Below, in pieces: positions 8,082 through 20,400 of a DNA stretch of 64,000 nt. The notes beneath the pieces were generated by a model. The model was not told the origin of the DNA. It was given only the letters and a program-made list of their open reading frames with translations, and did not search any database. Position 1 is the stretch's first letter. Every line of letters begins with the position of its first letter. The DNA is from a virus. Both the position numbers and the translations under genes were made by a program. Location: positions 1 through 64,000 of IMG/VR virus record IMGVR_UViG_3300044949_002421; one strand, given 5' to 3'.

Positions 8082-9799
8082 CGCTCGAAACTGTTCAGGC
8101 TATTGCCAGAAAAGACTTTCTCGTTTGGTGGGAGACATGCACAAGGATCCTGAACAAGGATGCCAAGCTAATTGCCCCGCGAGCCAATTATCTTCAGAGA
8201 CGAGCTTCTGAAATTGTTAAATGGCTGCAAAAAAACAAGCACCCTGTTCGACTGGTTGTGCTTAAACCAAGACAGATGGGGTCTTCCACGATCACATCTG
8301 CAATTATCGCCCACTTTCTTAGGTCAAACCCAAACACCACGGCATGCCTTCTCGGAGACGAGCTTGATACATCTCAAAACCTATTAAACATGGTAAACCG
8401 GTATGTTGAGAACGACATACTGGATTGGGGGCAGACCTACTCCCAGAGTCGTGGAGAATTCAGCAACGGAAGCCGGCTTGTCAAGGAAACGGCCAATGAT
8501 CCGGGCGCTGGACGATCCATGACCCTGCAAGCCCTGCTCTGCTCTGAGGTTGCCCACTACCGAAGGGCCGGGGAGCGTTCCGGGGAAAAGGTTCTGCTGG
8601 CAATTCGAAACTGCGTCCCCTCCTCTCCCAATACTATTGTCATAGAGGAATCCACCCCGAATGGGGCCGGTGGGGCCTTCTACAACACTTGGCAATCAGC
8701 CGTTGAGTTCGAGGATTTTAAGAAAGGCATCATGGGCAACGGGTACATCCGCGTGTTTGCCGCTTGGCATGATTTCGATGAAAATGTTGCCCCGTCCGAC
8801 GACATTACCCTGACGTTCAGAGAGCAGGAGCTTAAGGAAAGATTTGAGCTGGACGACAATCAAATTGCTTGGCGTAGGTCTGTTGTAAAACTTAAGTGCG
8901 GCGGGGACAGCAAGCAGTTTGACCAAGAGTATCCATCCGACCCAGTTTCCTGCTTCCTTACCTCCGGAAGGCCAAGGTTTGACCAAGATGGGCTATCATT
9001 TCAAGAGAAGAACATAAAAGACCCAATCTGTGGGGTTATTGATGTTCCAATGCAAATGACTCGCCCAATCTTTAGGGTAACCGATCCTCAGGAATCATGG
9101 GTGTGGCTATGGGAAATGCCCCAAGAAAACGGATGCTATCTTGTTTCGGTCGATTGCATGACTGGGAGCTCTCAGATTTCCGGGAAAGATCCCGACGCGC
9201 ACTCAGTTTTGGTAATGAAGTCAGGATTCCATGACGCCGGCGGCGTTTATCACAAGCCGAAAGTGGTCGCCAGAGTCAGGCCGCCGTGTCGGGTTGATAT
9301 TGATGTCCTTGCCGACTTTGTTTTGAGGCTCTCCTCTTTCTACGGAGGATGTCTCATTGTTCCCGAGGTTAACGGACCCGGGCTTGCCCTAATTGAGCTT
9401 CTCAAAGAGGACGGAGCAAACATCTACCAGCGAGAAATATTTAACCTTCGGGAATCAAAGAGATCGAAGGCCTTGGGCTGGCAAACCACGGACAAGACAA
9501 GAAGGATGATTATCGAGGAACTCGCCTCGCAGATCAGGGATCATAACGAAAAGGACAGCGGCATTTTTGTTATGTGTAAAACAATTCTGGACCAACTCAG
9601 GAGTTTTGTTGTCTCTGAAAGCGGAAGACCTGAGGCCTCCTCCGGGAAGCATGACGACGATGTGTTGGCATTGGCCATCGGAAACGCAACACTCATGGGG
9701 GCAACTAGATACATATCGCCAAGAGCAATAAGGGAAATGCCCAAAGATTTGAGGGACATTTTCCAAACTAGAAAAACGGCATTAAGCAGCTTTAGCTAG
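8063..9799 (+). CDS. terL: terminase large subunit
   Basis: 578 residues, the usual TerL size. The ATPase half has a Walker A variant 'LKPRQMGSST' (about residues 67-76) and a Walker B-like strand 'LLCSEVAHY' with its catalytic Glu. The C-terminal nuclease half shows the RNase H-like acidic residues in 'LVSVDCMTG' (Asp near 363), 'IVPEVNGPG' (Glu near 434) and 'HDDDVLALAI' (Asp near 531). It pumps DNA into the prohead and cuts it. No small subunit lies next to it; a candidate is at 40865. Confidence 0.95.
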   Translation: MAEKEITLETVQAIARKDFLVWWETCTRILNKDAKLIAPRANYLQRRASEIVKWLQKNKHPVRLVVLKPRQMGSSTITSAIIAHFLRSNPNTTACLLGDELDTSQNLLNMVNRYVENDILDWGQTYSQSRGEFSNGSRLVKETANDPGAGRSMTLQALLCSEVAHYRRAGERSGEKVLLAIRNCVPSSPNTIVIEESTPNGAGGAFYNTWQSAVEFEDFKKGIMGNGYIRVFAAWHDFDENVAPSDDITLTFREQELKERFELDDNQIAWRRSVVKLKCGGDSKQFDQEYPSDPVSCFLTSGRPRFDQDGLSFQEKNIKDPICGVIDVPMQMTRPIFRVTDPQESWVWLWEMPQENGCYLVSVDCMTGSSQISGKDPDAHSVLVMKSGFHDAGGVYHKPKVVARVRPPCRVDIDVLADFVLRLSSFYGGCLIVPEVNGPGLALIELLKEDGANIYQREIFNLRESKRSKALGWQTTDKTRRMIIEELASQIRDHNEKDSGIFVMCKTILDQLRSFVVSESGRPEASSGKHDDDVLALAIGNATLMGATRYISPRAIREMPKDLRDIFQTRKTALSSFS

Positions 9800-9860
9800 C
9801 GTATGCGTCGCCTTGTGCGACAAAGATTTGAGATCCCGCCACGGAATGAAAAGTTAAGAC

Positions 9861-11483
9861 ATGGCGGAGAAAAAGACCCCCCTTAATACAAAACAATCTC
9901 CCGTTGACCGCAGGGCTATTCAAAATGGGCTAATTGAGGCTCGGCCAGAAGCCGAAGATCCGTTTGGTTATGCCGGCCCGGGCATTTACCCATCTGCCGA
10001 AGGAGATGCCCTAATGGGGCGAGTTGCCGAAGCGCGAGCGCGGGCAATTTACGAGGCCCACGGAAGAAACGCTAATGCCATCGCCAGAATGAAGCTTGAT
10101 CCAAGCTATGCAATTGCAACAGCGGCCGGAATTCAGCTTCCCGGGCACGGAATGGTAAATACGTATAATACGCAAACCGGAGGGCTGGTCGGGAATCCCG
10201 GAGCTGGTCAACGGCCTGCAGGCTCCGGAGGAGCAAACCCGGCGGCAGACAGGGCGCTTAGGAATAGCATTAGCTATAGGGACGCAGGGGCGGCTATGCG
10301 TGGGGCTGGAGATGCCAAGCCCATAAGTTACACCGAGTTTGCGGGCCCAGCGGCGGCAAACGAAACATCCAAGGGCCAGCGCATGGACACGGTTCGTGAT
10401 ACAAGAAATTTGCCGGGCGGGATGAGCGCTCCAGCTCAAGGCCCGGAGCAACAGCCAATAGGGTCCAAGCCTCCGGCTCCAATGACTGACCCTACTTCAG
10501 TAACCCCTCCCCAGACGCCCTCCCAAGGCCAGCCTCAGGAGCAAAAAACTCCGACAGTTGAGAGCACAAAAGGCCCGAGACTTTCCACGAACAGATCACA
10601 GCCGAGCAGAGACGAGGACATGGGCACAACTCGTGGGGCAACTCGCGATGAGGATAGGCGCGTTTCAGAAATATCCATGAGCGCAGATGCAAACCTTCCG
10701 TACGACGGAAGAGAGGGCCCCGGATCAAATCAGGAAAGGCGTGAAATCGCAAAGAAGAATTATGATGCAAGTGTTCAGTCGGAAGCCCGCAAGGATCCGT
10801 TTGCAAAATACAGGACCGAGGCCGGGGATACAGAGGTAGCCCAGCGTACAGGCGAGGTTCAGGACCGCTCTCGCTTTGGCGAAGACAGGGTGGCCGGCCG
10901 GCAAACCTATAAAAACAAAGACGGGAAGGAAATGATTGGCAACACCATGCAAAGGCCGGACGGGAGCACCTACTTCGTAGGCCTCCCCTCTGCCGACCAG
11001 AATAAGGCAGACGCTTTCAATGCCGGAACTAAGGGAGGGACACTTAATCCCTATAATAACTTTGAACCCACCCCTAAAAACTATAAGGCGTCTGCCGATG
11101 ATATAAGGGCAAACTACGCGTTTGGGGCTCCGGCGGGACAACAGGGGTCGCTAATGGCGGAAGCAGAGCCCGATTTCGGACGAGGCAATAGGTCTCAGCT
11201 TGACGCCGACACGGCAAAATTCAGCGCAGGATCGAATTATTCCGGGATTGATAGCCGTGGGAAGCAGTCCTCATCTCTTGCTGGCGGACCGGCTGAAAAG
11301 CCGCAATCCCAAGCGTTTTCCATTTCATCCCCCGGACTCCCCTTTCAGCAGGAGCCAAAAGAAACCTCTCAGGCATACAAGGGCCCTGAGGGCAGTCAGA
11401 ACAACAATCAAGCTCAAGCTGAGCTAAAAGAAAAAAGCAAAAATCTTTCCAAAAAAGGCGGAGAGAGACTCACCTTCGCGTAA
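9861..11483 (+). CDS. disordered virion-associated protein
   Basis: 540 residues of low-complexity sequence rich in Gly, Ala, Pro, Gln and Arg. Proline/glutamine-rich linkers occur near residues 195-235 and long stretches resemble loops. No catalytic motif is seen. It sits between TerL and the giant protein, only 3 nt before the latter, so the two are probably made together. It may be an internal virion or ejection protein that accompanies the giant protein; this is inferred from position. Confidence 0.55.
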   Translation: MAEKKTPLNTKQSPVDRRAIQNGLIEARPEAEDPFGYAGPGIYPSAEGDALMGRVAEARARAIYEAHGRNANAIARMKLDPSYAIATAAGIQLPGHGMVNTYNTQTGGLVGNPGAGQRPAGSGGANPAADRALRNSISYRDAGAAMRGAGDAKPISYTEFAGPAAANETSKGQRMDTVRDTRNLPGGMSAPAQGPEQQPIGSKPPAPMTDPTSVTPPQTPSQGQPQEQKTPTVESTKGPRLSTNRSQPSRDEDMGTTRGATRDEDRRVSEISMSADANLPYDGREGPGSNQERREIAKKNYDASVQSEARKDPFAKYRTEAGDTEVAQRTGEVQDRSRFGEDRVAGRQTYKNKDGKEMIGNTMQRPDGSTYFVGLPSADQNKADAFNAGTKGGTLNPYNNFEPTPKNYKASADDIRANYAFGAPAGQQGSLMAEAEPDFGRGNRSQLDADTAKFSAGSNYSGIDSRGKQSSSLAGGPAEKPQSQAFSISSPGLPFQQEPKETSQAYKGPEGSQNNNQAQAELKEKSKNLSKKGGERLTFA

Positions 11484-11486
11484 GAC

Positions 11487-14400
11487 ATGGGCTTGGATTC
11501 AATATTGGGCGGAAGCCCGAGAAACAAGGGCGAGGCCTACGAGGGTCCGGTCGCCGGCGGGATCATGAGCGGGCTAAGGGGAATGAAGTCCGACGAGAGG
11601 TCCGCCGAAGGGGAGTTTGAGCAAGAGCAAAAAGAGCAAAACAAGGCCTTTGAGGGCGGCAAAAAAGAAGTTTTCGAAGGTGCCGGAATATCCACCTACA
11701 CAGACCCGCAGGAAGGATTGCAGCCAAAGGTTTCTCTTGATCCCAATACCGGTATTAACAGGCTAGAGCGTCCCGAGGCCGAGTTCTCCGTCCAGCGTAG
11801 GCTCCCTACGGGCGAACTTGTCGACGATACCCTAAAGACAGACAAGTACGGCGGCGCAAAGGACAAAACTGCAAAGAAGCGGTCTCTGATAGTTGGCAAA
11901 GAGGCGTCATCTGATCCAAGAACCCCCAAAAGCGGTATTTACGAGGAATTCGAGGACCCAAGACAGCCCGACTTAAAAAACTACAAGTTTATCGGGGGCT
12001 ACGAAGAGCTTTCAAATTCTCAAGACCTAGGGGTCCGCGATGTGGCAAGAAAGGGCCTTCTCGAGCAAAATCAAAAGGCATCTTCCCTGCTCTCATCGGA
12101 GCTCCAGACTCAAATCGACGAAATTGACCTCAAAGAACGAGAGCTCCGCGATATGGAGGCGGCCTCAAAGACAACTGGAGAGTTGCCCATCTTCGAGGGG
12201 AAACAGCTTCAGCCAGAGGATTCGGCAAAAACGCGCCTTGGTCTTCAGCAGCAAATCACAGAACTAAAAAAACAAAGGGTTGCGCTTAAGCAGATTGAAA
12301 AGCAGGGCGTTGCCATGGACTTACTTCGTCAGGCCAAAGAAAGGGCCCTGCGCGAAGGAAGAAACCCGTCCGACGATCCGGTTGTAAAAAGCCTTCAAGA
12401 AACCTACAGAACCATTGGAAGGGAGACACCGGAAGAGGCATTCATGGCCAAGCCGGATCAGGTTGCCGTTGCCGGCGGGAAAGGAACCTTGATGATTGAG
12501 GGGGCAACCCCAGATGTTCCGGAGCAGCAAAAATCATCGTTTTTCAAAACAGCCGGAAATGATTTGCGCTCAAAGCTGAAGATTGAGCAAGAGTCCGGAA
12601 ACGTAAATGTGGAGAAGGCCAAGCTCTCGATCAAGGCTCAGGAAGAATACAATCAGGCCAGCAAGGAGATACTTCCCGCATCCATCAGGAAGCAGACAAT
12701 CAAGCAGCTGGTCGACATCTCCAACAGGGAGCTAGAAGAGGCAACGTCGCGCTGGGGCGAAATGAGCCAGCAGGAACAGGCAGAATTTAACGCCAGATTT
12801 GAGGGACGACGACAAGCAATCCAAAGGCTTGGCGATGAATATAAGGCCCTAGAGCCATCGGCAAACGCGGCCTCCGAGAGGGTCGGAACTATTTTTGAGA
12901 CAACTAGAGAGGCCGAAAAGTCTCTCAACGAGTCTTTTCAAAAAAAAACTGAAGAAATAAACAGAGAAGCCAACGCTTTTGCGAGAGCGCAGTCAGAGAG
13001 AGCGTCAGCAGGAATTCGGGACGAATACCTTAAGAAGCAGGCCAATTTCAATTCCATGGGCCAAAGATTTGGACAGCTGGCCCAAGCTGGTGATGACGCA
13101 GGAATTGTAAAACTTGCCCAAGATTACGTTGCAAGCGGCGGAAACAAGCAAGACGCCGACAGGATGATTTCAGACTACGGGAAATATAAAAAGTCAAAGG
13201 ATGGTCAGGGGTGGCTGGCAAACTCTATCGCATCGTTTATGCGGGCCCCGCTTATTGCCTCCCAAGAGTCGGCGGCTGGACTTTTCAAAATAGCCGCAAG
13301 CGGGCTAAGGGCAAAAGCCGCAGGCAAGGACGACGTTATGGATGCCATCGGCCCATCGGGATGGCTGGCAAAAGTGCTTCCAAGCCTAGAGAGCAATCCA
13401 GCATTGGCCCCTGTAAGGGTTGCCTCAGATATGGCCGGACAGGCCATTCTGGATAAGATTTACCAAACCAAGGCCGCCAAGCCGTTTGTTGAATACATCG
13501 CCGACTGGATGGACGGGGCGGCATCATCGGCCAAGGGGAATGTTGAGTTTCTTAAGAAGGGCTTTTATGTCGATCCCCAGTTCGAGGCATCAACAGCCGG
13601 CAATTTCCTAAAGGGCATCGGCGACTATGCTTGGACAGCCCTCCCCTACATAGCTCTCCGCAGCAAGGGCATTCCAGTTGGATTGGCCACAAATGTTGGA
13701 CGTCTTTATACGGAAGCTAGGGACGATCAGGAGCAGACCTATCAGGCAAAGCTCGCCGAGTTCAAGGCCGGCAAAATCAAAGACGAGCCAAAGCCCATGG
13801 ATGAATCTGATGCCCATATTGCCGCACTAAGGTACGCCGGGTTGGGCGGATTTATTGATACCGTATCCGACGCAATTGGCATGAGGCTGGCCTTTGGCCT
13901 TCTAAAGGGCGCGGCCGCAGTAACGCCAAAAACAGTTGGAAGCTTTTTCAGGCAAACGGCAATTCAGATTGGGGAAAAGAAAGTCCCGATGTGGCTGACT
14001 CCTCCCCTCGCCGGCGCGACTGAGTTTGGTGCCGAAGGGTCCCAAAAACTGATTCTAAATGCATTGGCCGAGAAGTACGAAAACTGGGACCCCAATAGGC
14101 CTTGGAACGAGGGTGCATTCGAAGAGGCCATGATGGGCTTTATGCTTGGATTCGCCCTTCCTGTTATCGGTGGTGCCGGAGGGGCCATTTACAAGAAGAC
14201 CGTAGTCATCCCGTCGATGCTGATGGAAAATGATGGCCTAGACCAAGTCTCAGTCCAATACCAAAACCTTTCCGTCGACGTTCCTATGGGTGGATGGAGG
14301 CAATATGCAGAAACGGTTACTCCCTCCGAGGCAAGCCCTCAGTTTGAACTTAACGCCAGACAGCCGTTTTCCATTCAAAACGAGCTTCGGGGAACCGGCG

Positions 14401-17400
14401 TCACTTGGGCAATTGCAGTTGGCCAGAGAATTGATTCAGAGATTTCAGCGACCAACTCACAGATTCAGCAAGCCTCAGATCCGGCCCAAGGAAAAATACT
14501 TCGCCTTAAAAGAAACGATTTACTCCTCCAGAGGTATAACCTTATTCAGGCGATGCAGGGAGACGCCGCCTTGCGCTTTTCCCTCCAAAATGAAATCGGC
14601 TCACTACCTGAACAGCCGCTTGCCAAGGGAGACGCAAGCCTACAGCAGGCCGCCCTAGCAGCAGCCAAGCATTCGATCGGCGCGCCAGTCACAAAGGCAG
14701 AATTAAAGATCAAGGTCGGCGGAACACAGCTTTTCCAGCAAACCGAGGACGGGAAAACAATTGTATCTCCATCATTTATGCGGTTCCTGTCCGGCAAGGC
14801 CCCGACGCTGGAATCGGTGGTGGCCAACAACCAAAACCTATTGGACTCTGCACCGCCAACCACCTTGGCCGAACAGCCGCCGGTTATTTCAGAGGTCAGG
14901 CCTCAGGAAGAGATTCGGGCAGAAAGGGATCAGGCGGCAAGGCAGCAGCTTGAAGCCGAGGCTCGGCCACAGCCAGCCACAGCCCCAGAGCAACAGCCAA
15001 CCCCCATGGGGCAAACTTGGGCCGTTCCATATACAAAGAACGGCAAAATCAAGGGGACTCTCACGATACAGGCCGATAACGAGAACAAGGCCAAACAGCT
15101 GGCCCTGCAACAGCTCAAGGAAGAGGGTGCAAAGAGCGTCTCTTTTGGGGATGTCCGGCTGGCCGAACAGCAAGACCTTGTGGGCCAAGAGCCAGCCGCG
15201 CTTCTTGCGGGTCCGGATCAGCAGAGAAAACGTGTCGGCGGAGCAGTTAATCCATACATGCGCCGGCTAGAGGGAAAAAACACAAAAGAAAGATACATCA
15301 ACGCAAGGCGCAGATTTGAAAGGTTCGCCGGCGAGGCCAGATCAATCTTCAAGGCTTCGATAGGAATTCAGGAAAGCACGGAAGCCAAAAAGCCATTTTC
15401 AGCAAGACTGGCCGACGACGGGACAATCACACTCGTCGTAAATCCAAAGCTATTTTCTGCCTTTGATGCCAAAAACCCTGAATTTAACAATCGAGCCTAC
15501 TCAGAAGAATTTCGGCACATGGCCGACTTTATTGCCAGCAATCTAAAGGCAAATGAATCCGGCCGCTCCGACTACCAGCAGTTTTACAAGGAAGAGAGGT
15601 CAAGGCTCTATCAAAGAATTTTTGAGACCAGCAAGCAGGATCCTCGCGTCCTTAATGCCCTCATGGCGTCTGCATCTCTTTATTTTGGCGATCAAGGCCC
15701 CCCACTAAAGGAGGGTGGGTACACGGCAGAGGAATTCATGGATTGGGCTGAGGGCTCCGGGATAAGCGATGTGACCCTCATGGGAGAGCTTCTGCAGCAA
15801 CTTGGAACAAGGCGGAAGACCGAAGCCGCAGTTGAGGTTGCCACGGCCATGAATAAGGGAGGTGGATCTATTACGGCCAGCCTCATGGAGGTTATCCGAG
15901 ATTACCTGAAGTCTATTCTTAGGGCCATCAACGGTCTTCGCCGAGCAATTACCGAAACAAACCCCGAAGTTGCGGCAGATTTGGATTCCCTGATCCAATC
16001 GATCAATGATGTCTTGAATATGCAGGCCTCGCCACAGGAGGAGGCTCAGTCTGGCATCGACACGGCAACTCAAAGGCGGCTTAGGGACATGGGCTTAACG
16101 CCGGCGGAGATCGCTCAGATGAATCCGGATCAGGCAAGGGAAAGGCTTCAGGGCCAAGTTCAGGTATCAGCCCCAGCCCAAACTCAGGGGCTAAAATCAA
16201 CCAACACCAGAAAGACCGAGTATGGCGTGGTGCGTTATGACCTAGATGTCGTTCCCCTGAGCGAGCTAAACAACATGGCCGGAACGGAGCTCCAGCTCCG
16301 GGATAGGACTGGAGACGAGGGATATGCGGCCAAGGTTGCCGTGATTGCCCGTGACTGGGATAAGGACGAGGCAGCGTCCAGAGACACGGGAGAGCTCGAC
16401 ACAGGGCCGGCAACCGTGATTGCGGCAGAAAGCAACCCATACGGGGTCAATCAGGCCGGTTTTGACATTATCGCCGGCCACGGAAGGACTGAGGGCTATT
16501 CCTCGGCCCCGGACGACAGAGTTGCCGACTATGTCGCAAAACTTAAAGCCAAATACCCCGATCTGGCAGCTAAGATTGACGCAATCATCGCCTCCGGCCA
16601 GAGGCCAATGCTTGTCAGAAAGATTGATTGGCAAAATACGTACAACCCATCCCTTGGTAACGAAAAGCAACATCTTCGCCGTATTGCAAGGGATGCCAAC
16701 CTAGGGACCGGGAACGAGAATGACGCTGAGGTGGCCCTAGCCGATGCCTTGGAAATCTCCGACGACAAAGACCTTAGCCTCCCTCAGGAAGTTATTGTTA
16801 ACGGGCAACCCAGCCTCCTCAACCAAGATGGGACGCCGGCTGGCAACAATGATGAAATCTTAGCTAAATGGCTTCGCATTTTTAGCAACGACAGCGACAG
16901 GCGATACTATCAAAACGGAGTCTACACACCCGAATTTGAGGCGAGAATCCGAAGGGCAATCTTGGGCTATGTCTTCGCCCCTACAAATGAAAAGGGCGAG
17001 ATGGCCCTCACAAAGCAGACCTTCGACACAATTAACATGCTGGTCTCTCCAACGATTGCTCGGAACAGCGGGATCGCGACCCTTCAGCAAGGACTTGAGA
17101 AGGCCTCCCCTTCCCTGTTCCGGGTAAAGCAGGATTTCCAGAAATACGAAAGCCTTCTTGGGCAAGACGCAAAAGACGCAAACCCAATTGTGGCCATACA
17201 AAAGTCTCTTTCCGACTACCTTGCCTACAGGGCCGAGCGCGAGCAGGCGGCGAGAAAGAGTGGGGACAACAGGGCCATCGCCATGGTTGGGCTGGCTGAG
17301 TATGAGGACTACATCAATCAATCCGGATTGTTTGGGTCGATCAGCCCACAGCAGGCCATGGTGCTTGTTCCGATTGTAAGGGACGGAAGGCTTGACGGAA

Positions 17401-20400
17401 TCCAAGGGGTCGCGGCTCCCCTAGCGAAAATCCAGAACGCTCGCGGCATCAAGGGGTCCCCGGACCGGATTGCGGCCTATATCGCCAACTATTCAGACAT
17501 GGTGGCAAGCATCTACAGGGAGGCCTCGGAGGCGATGCTCCCCGGGCTGGAAACAAAGCTCACTCCGGACATGAACTTAAACATGATCCGGATTGCCCTA
17601 GACAAAGCCGGAGCCATCTATCCGGACAACTCAAGGCCTCAGGCACCGATATTCCCAGCCCAAAGGGATACGCTTGAAATGGCGGCGAGAACACCAGAGC
17701 TGGATTCATCTCTGGGCGAAGGCAAAGGCAAGGTGGAGATCCGACCGGAAATCAATTACTCGAGAATTCTCAATCTTCTTGGCCCCAAGATGTATGAAAA
17801 GAATCTTGTTGAGGTCGCCGTTAAGGAGCTTTTACAGAACTCGTTTGACGCCGCCCGGGCCGCCGGAGCAACCAACGAAAACCCCGGACAGGTAACGATA
17901 AACCTAGATTATTCAAGTCGAACAGTCACGGTGAGGGACGACGGAGTTGGCATGACTCCGGAGATCATTCAAAAGGCCTTTTTCACAATTGCGGGAACCC
18001 ACAAGGAGCAAAGCGCGGAAAACACATCGGGTGGGCTTGGCCTTGCCAAGATGGCGTTCCTGTACGGATCAGACAGGGTCAGGGTTGTAAGCGTTAGAAA
18101 CGGCATTAAGTCCACGGTTGCCACGGATCGCCAAACCCTCCTAAACCGAGACCCGATCAATGTTGTAACAGAGAAAACATCGGAGCCGTCCGGAACAATC
18201 GTCGAGGTCGTCATTCCGCAAACAATTGAAGATTCAGAGGGAAATACGAAACAACTATTTTTCCCGCCAGAGCCGGCATTCCTAAGCAAGCCGTTGATTG
18301 GCCCGATTAAGGTAATACTTACCGCCGGGGATCCATCAAGCCCGTACAGAACAAACAAGATTCTAAATCTTGGCATAAACCAGCAGGACTACCAAAAAGA
18401 GACAAGGTTTGGATTTTCTTGGGGCAATATCGATGTCTACATCAACCCGGAAAGGCAGAAATATCCAGCTATTGAGATTCTTTCAGCCGGACTGCATCAG
18501 TTCGGCTTAAGTCGCTACGATGTGTTTGGGTGGCAGGAGGAGGACGTACTTCCGTACAACATAGTTCTCGATGTAAGGCCGTCGGTTAAACCTGAAAACG
18601 CCGCCTACCCATTCAACAACTCCAGAGAGGGATGGCGTGGCACCATCAAGGAGGATGTAAACGCCATGTATGGATACCTCAGGCGCATGGCAACCGAGCA
18701 AAACCTCCTTGAGGCCAAAGAATCATTTTCAAACTTGGAAAAAATGCCTCAGTTTGACCCCCAGAAGGATCTTACGCCCGGTGAGCTTGCAGACATCGCG
18801 GCCGCCCGGCCCAAGCCGCGCCCCACGGCCCCCATTGAGAAGCCGGAATTTGTCGATTTTTCGGGCGACAATGTGGTTATAAGGTATTCCGAACAATCCG
18901 GGATAAAGCCAAAAGAAATTGCAAAAGAAGAGTACGTCAAAAAGTCGTTTAAGCCGGAAAAAGACATCAATTTCCAATCAGCGGCTCTTGATGTCAGCGG
19001 GATGGATCCTCGGGTACCCCTGTTTCACAACAATACCAACATCGATTTCTCGGCTCAGGCAGACGGAGGTGCGGCCAAGAAGATGTTCGCAAGCCTTGGC
19101 AACGCGCTTTCCGGATTTATGAGGGAGTTCGGAGCTAAGGTTGGGCCCAATGTTAACCCCTACTCCGCCATGGCCTCGACCGGTGCGGATGGGTGGTTTT
19201 CCGGCATCTCCATAGACAAGGAATACAGGGGCTTAAATATGATTAAGCCATTTAAGTCCATCTGGTTTAACCCCGCCGGCTTGTCAGAGGACGCCATGGT
19301 TAGCCCAGAGGCCGCCGCCCTTGAGACAATTCACGTTTTCATCCACGAAATAACCCACGTCAACGCAAGGAATGAGGGCTCCGGGTTCACCTCGGAGCTC
19401 GCAAACAACTATGCAAGAATCCGTGCCTTCGGCGTTGACGACATAGCAACAGAACGGATACTTGCTAGCATATATGCAAGACATTGGAAGGACATCAATG
19501 ACCTCAGAACAAAATACACCAACTTCAGCACAAAGAATAGTGCAAGAGGTTTTCAATCGTCATCGGAATCGCTCGGAACCGGAACAGAGGCAAGCCAACC
19601 TAATCAGCCTCAAGACAATCCACAGGAATCTGTCGGAACTCAAGAACAGGGACGAGGCGGCAATAGCAGAGTTGGCGCAGAAGATAGCGGAACTGGAGCA
19701 AGCCTAGGCGAGATCATAGCCTCACGCGCCCGGACCGAGCGGGAGGCATTAAAATACCCAAATAGATACGCGCTTTCACTTCAGGCCAGATCCCCTGACC
19801 TTTTCGAGTCATCTGAAGAGCCGGAAAGCGAGGAGGATGCCGAAACCGGAGCAACCGAAGAGTCGGCCAAGAATGCCTATTTAGTCATACAAGAAATTGC
19901 CCCAATGGAGGGGCTTACCCGCACCGACCAAGGGATGAAGGAGGGCAGAATCCGTCCCGGCGGCAAGATAATCACCTACCTAGTCAACAAATCGGATTCC
20001 AGCGGAATGTCAGTTGCGGATCGGTTCTTTTCTCGTGGTTACGGAGAGGAGCAACTTCGGGAAATTATCTACGACAAGATGGTCGACGTTCTTTCGAAAT
20101 CGGCCAGCGGGAAACAGCTTGCCAAAGACTTTTTGGCGACCCGAGTAAACGCAAGCTCAAGCGACTTGGCCCTCTACAGCGAAGCCAGAAAGGCCTTTGT
20201 TCAGAAGATCATCAGAAAACTTTTGGTCGGCGGAAACAAAAACCCATCCATTGAGGATGTTGTTGCCGAGATGAGCGACAACGACCGCGCCCTTGGATTT
20301 GAAATGAGGCACATTGTCGGAGCGCGAGAGGAAATACGCCTTAACAACTTCCTAATGCGCTCGGTGGAAAATCACATTCGAAAGCTCGTTGGAAACTACG

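Noticed and set aside
10011-11141. Minus-strand frames across the 540-residue gene
   Set aside because: Shadow frames in a Gly/Pro/Arg-rich gene.
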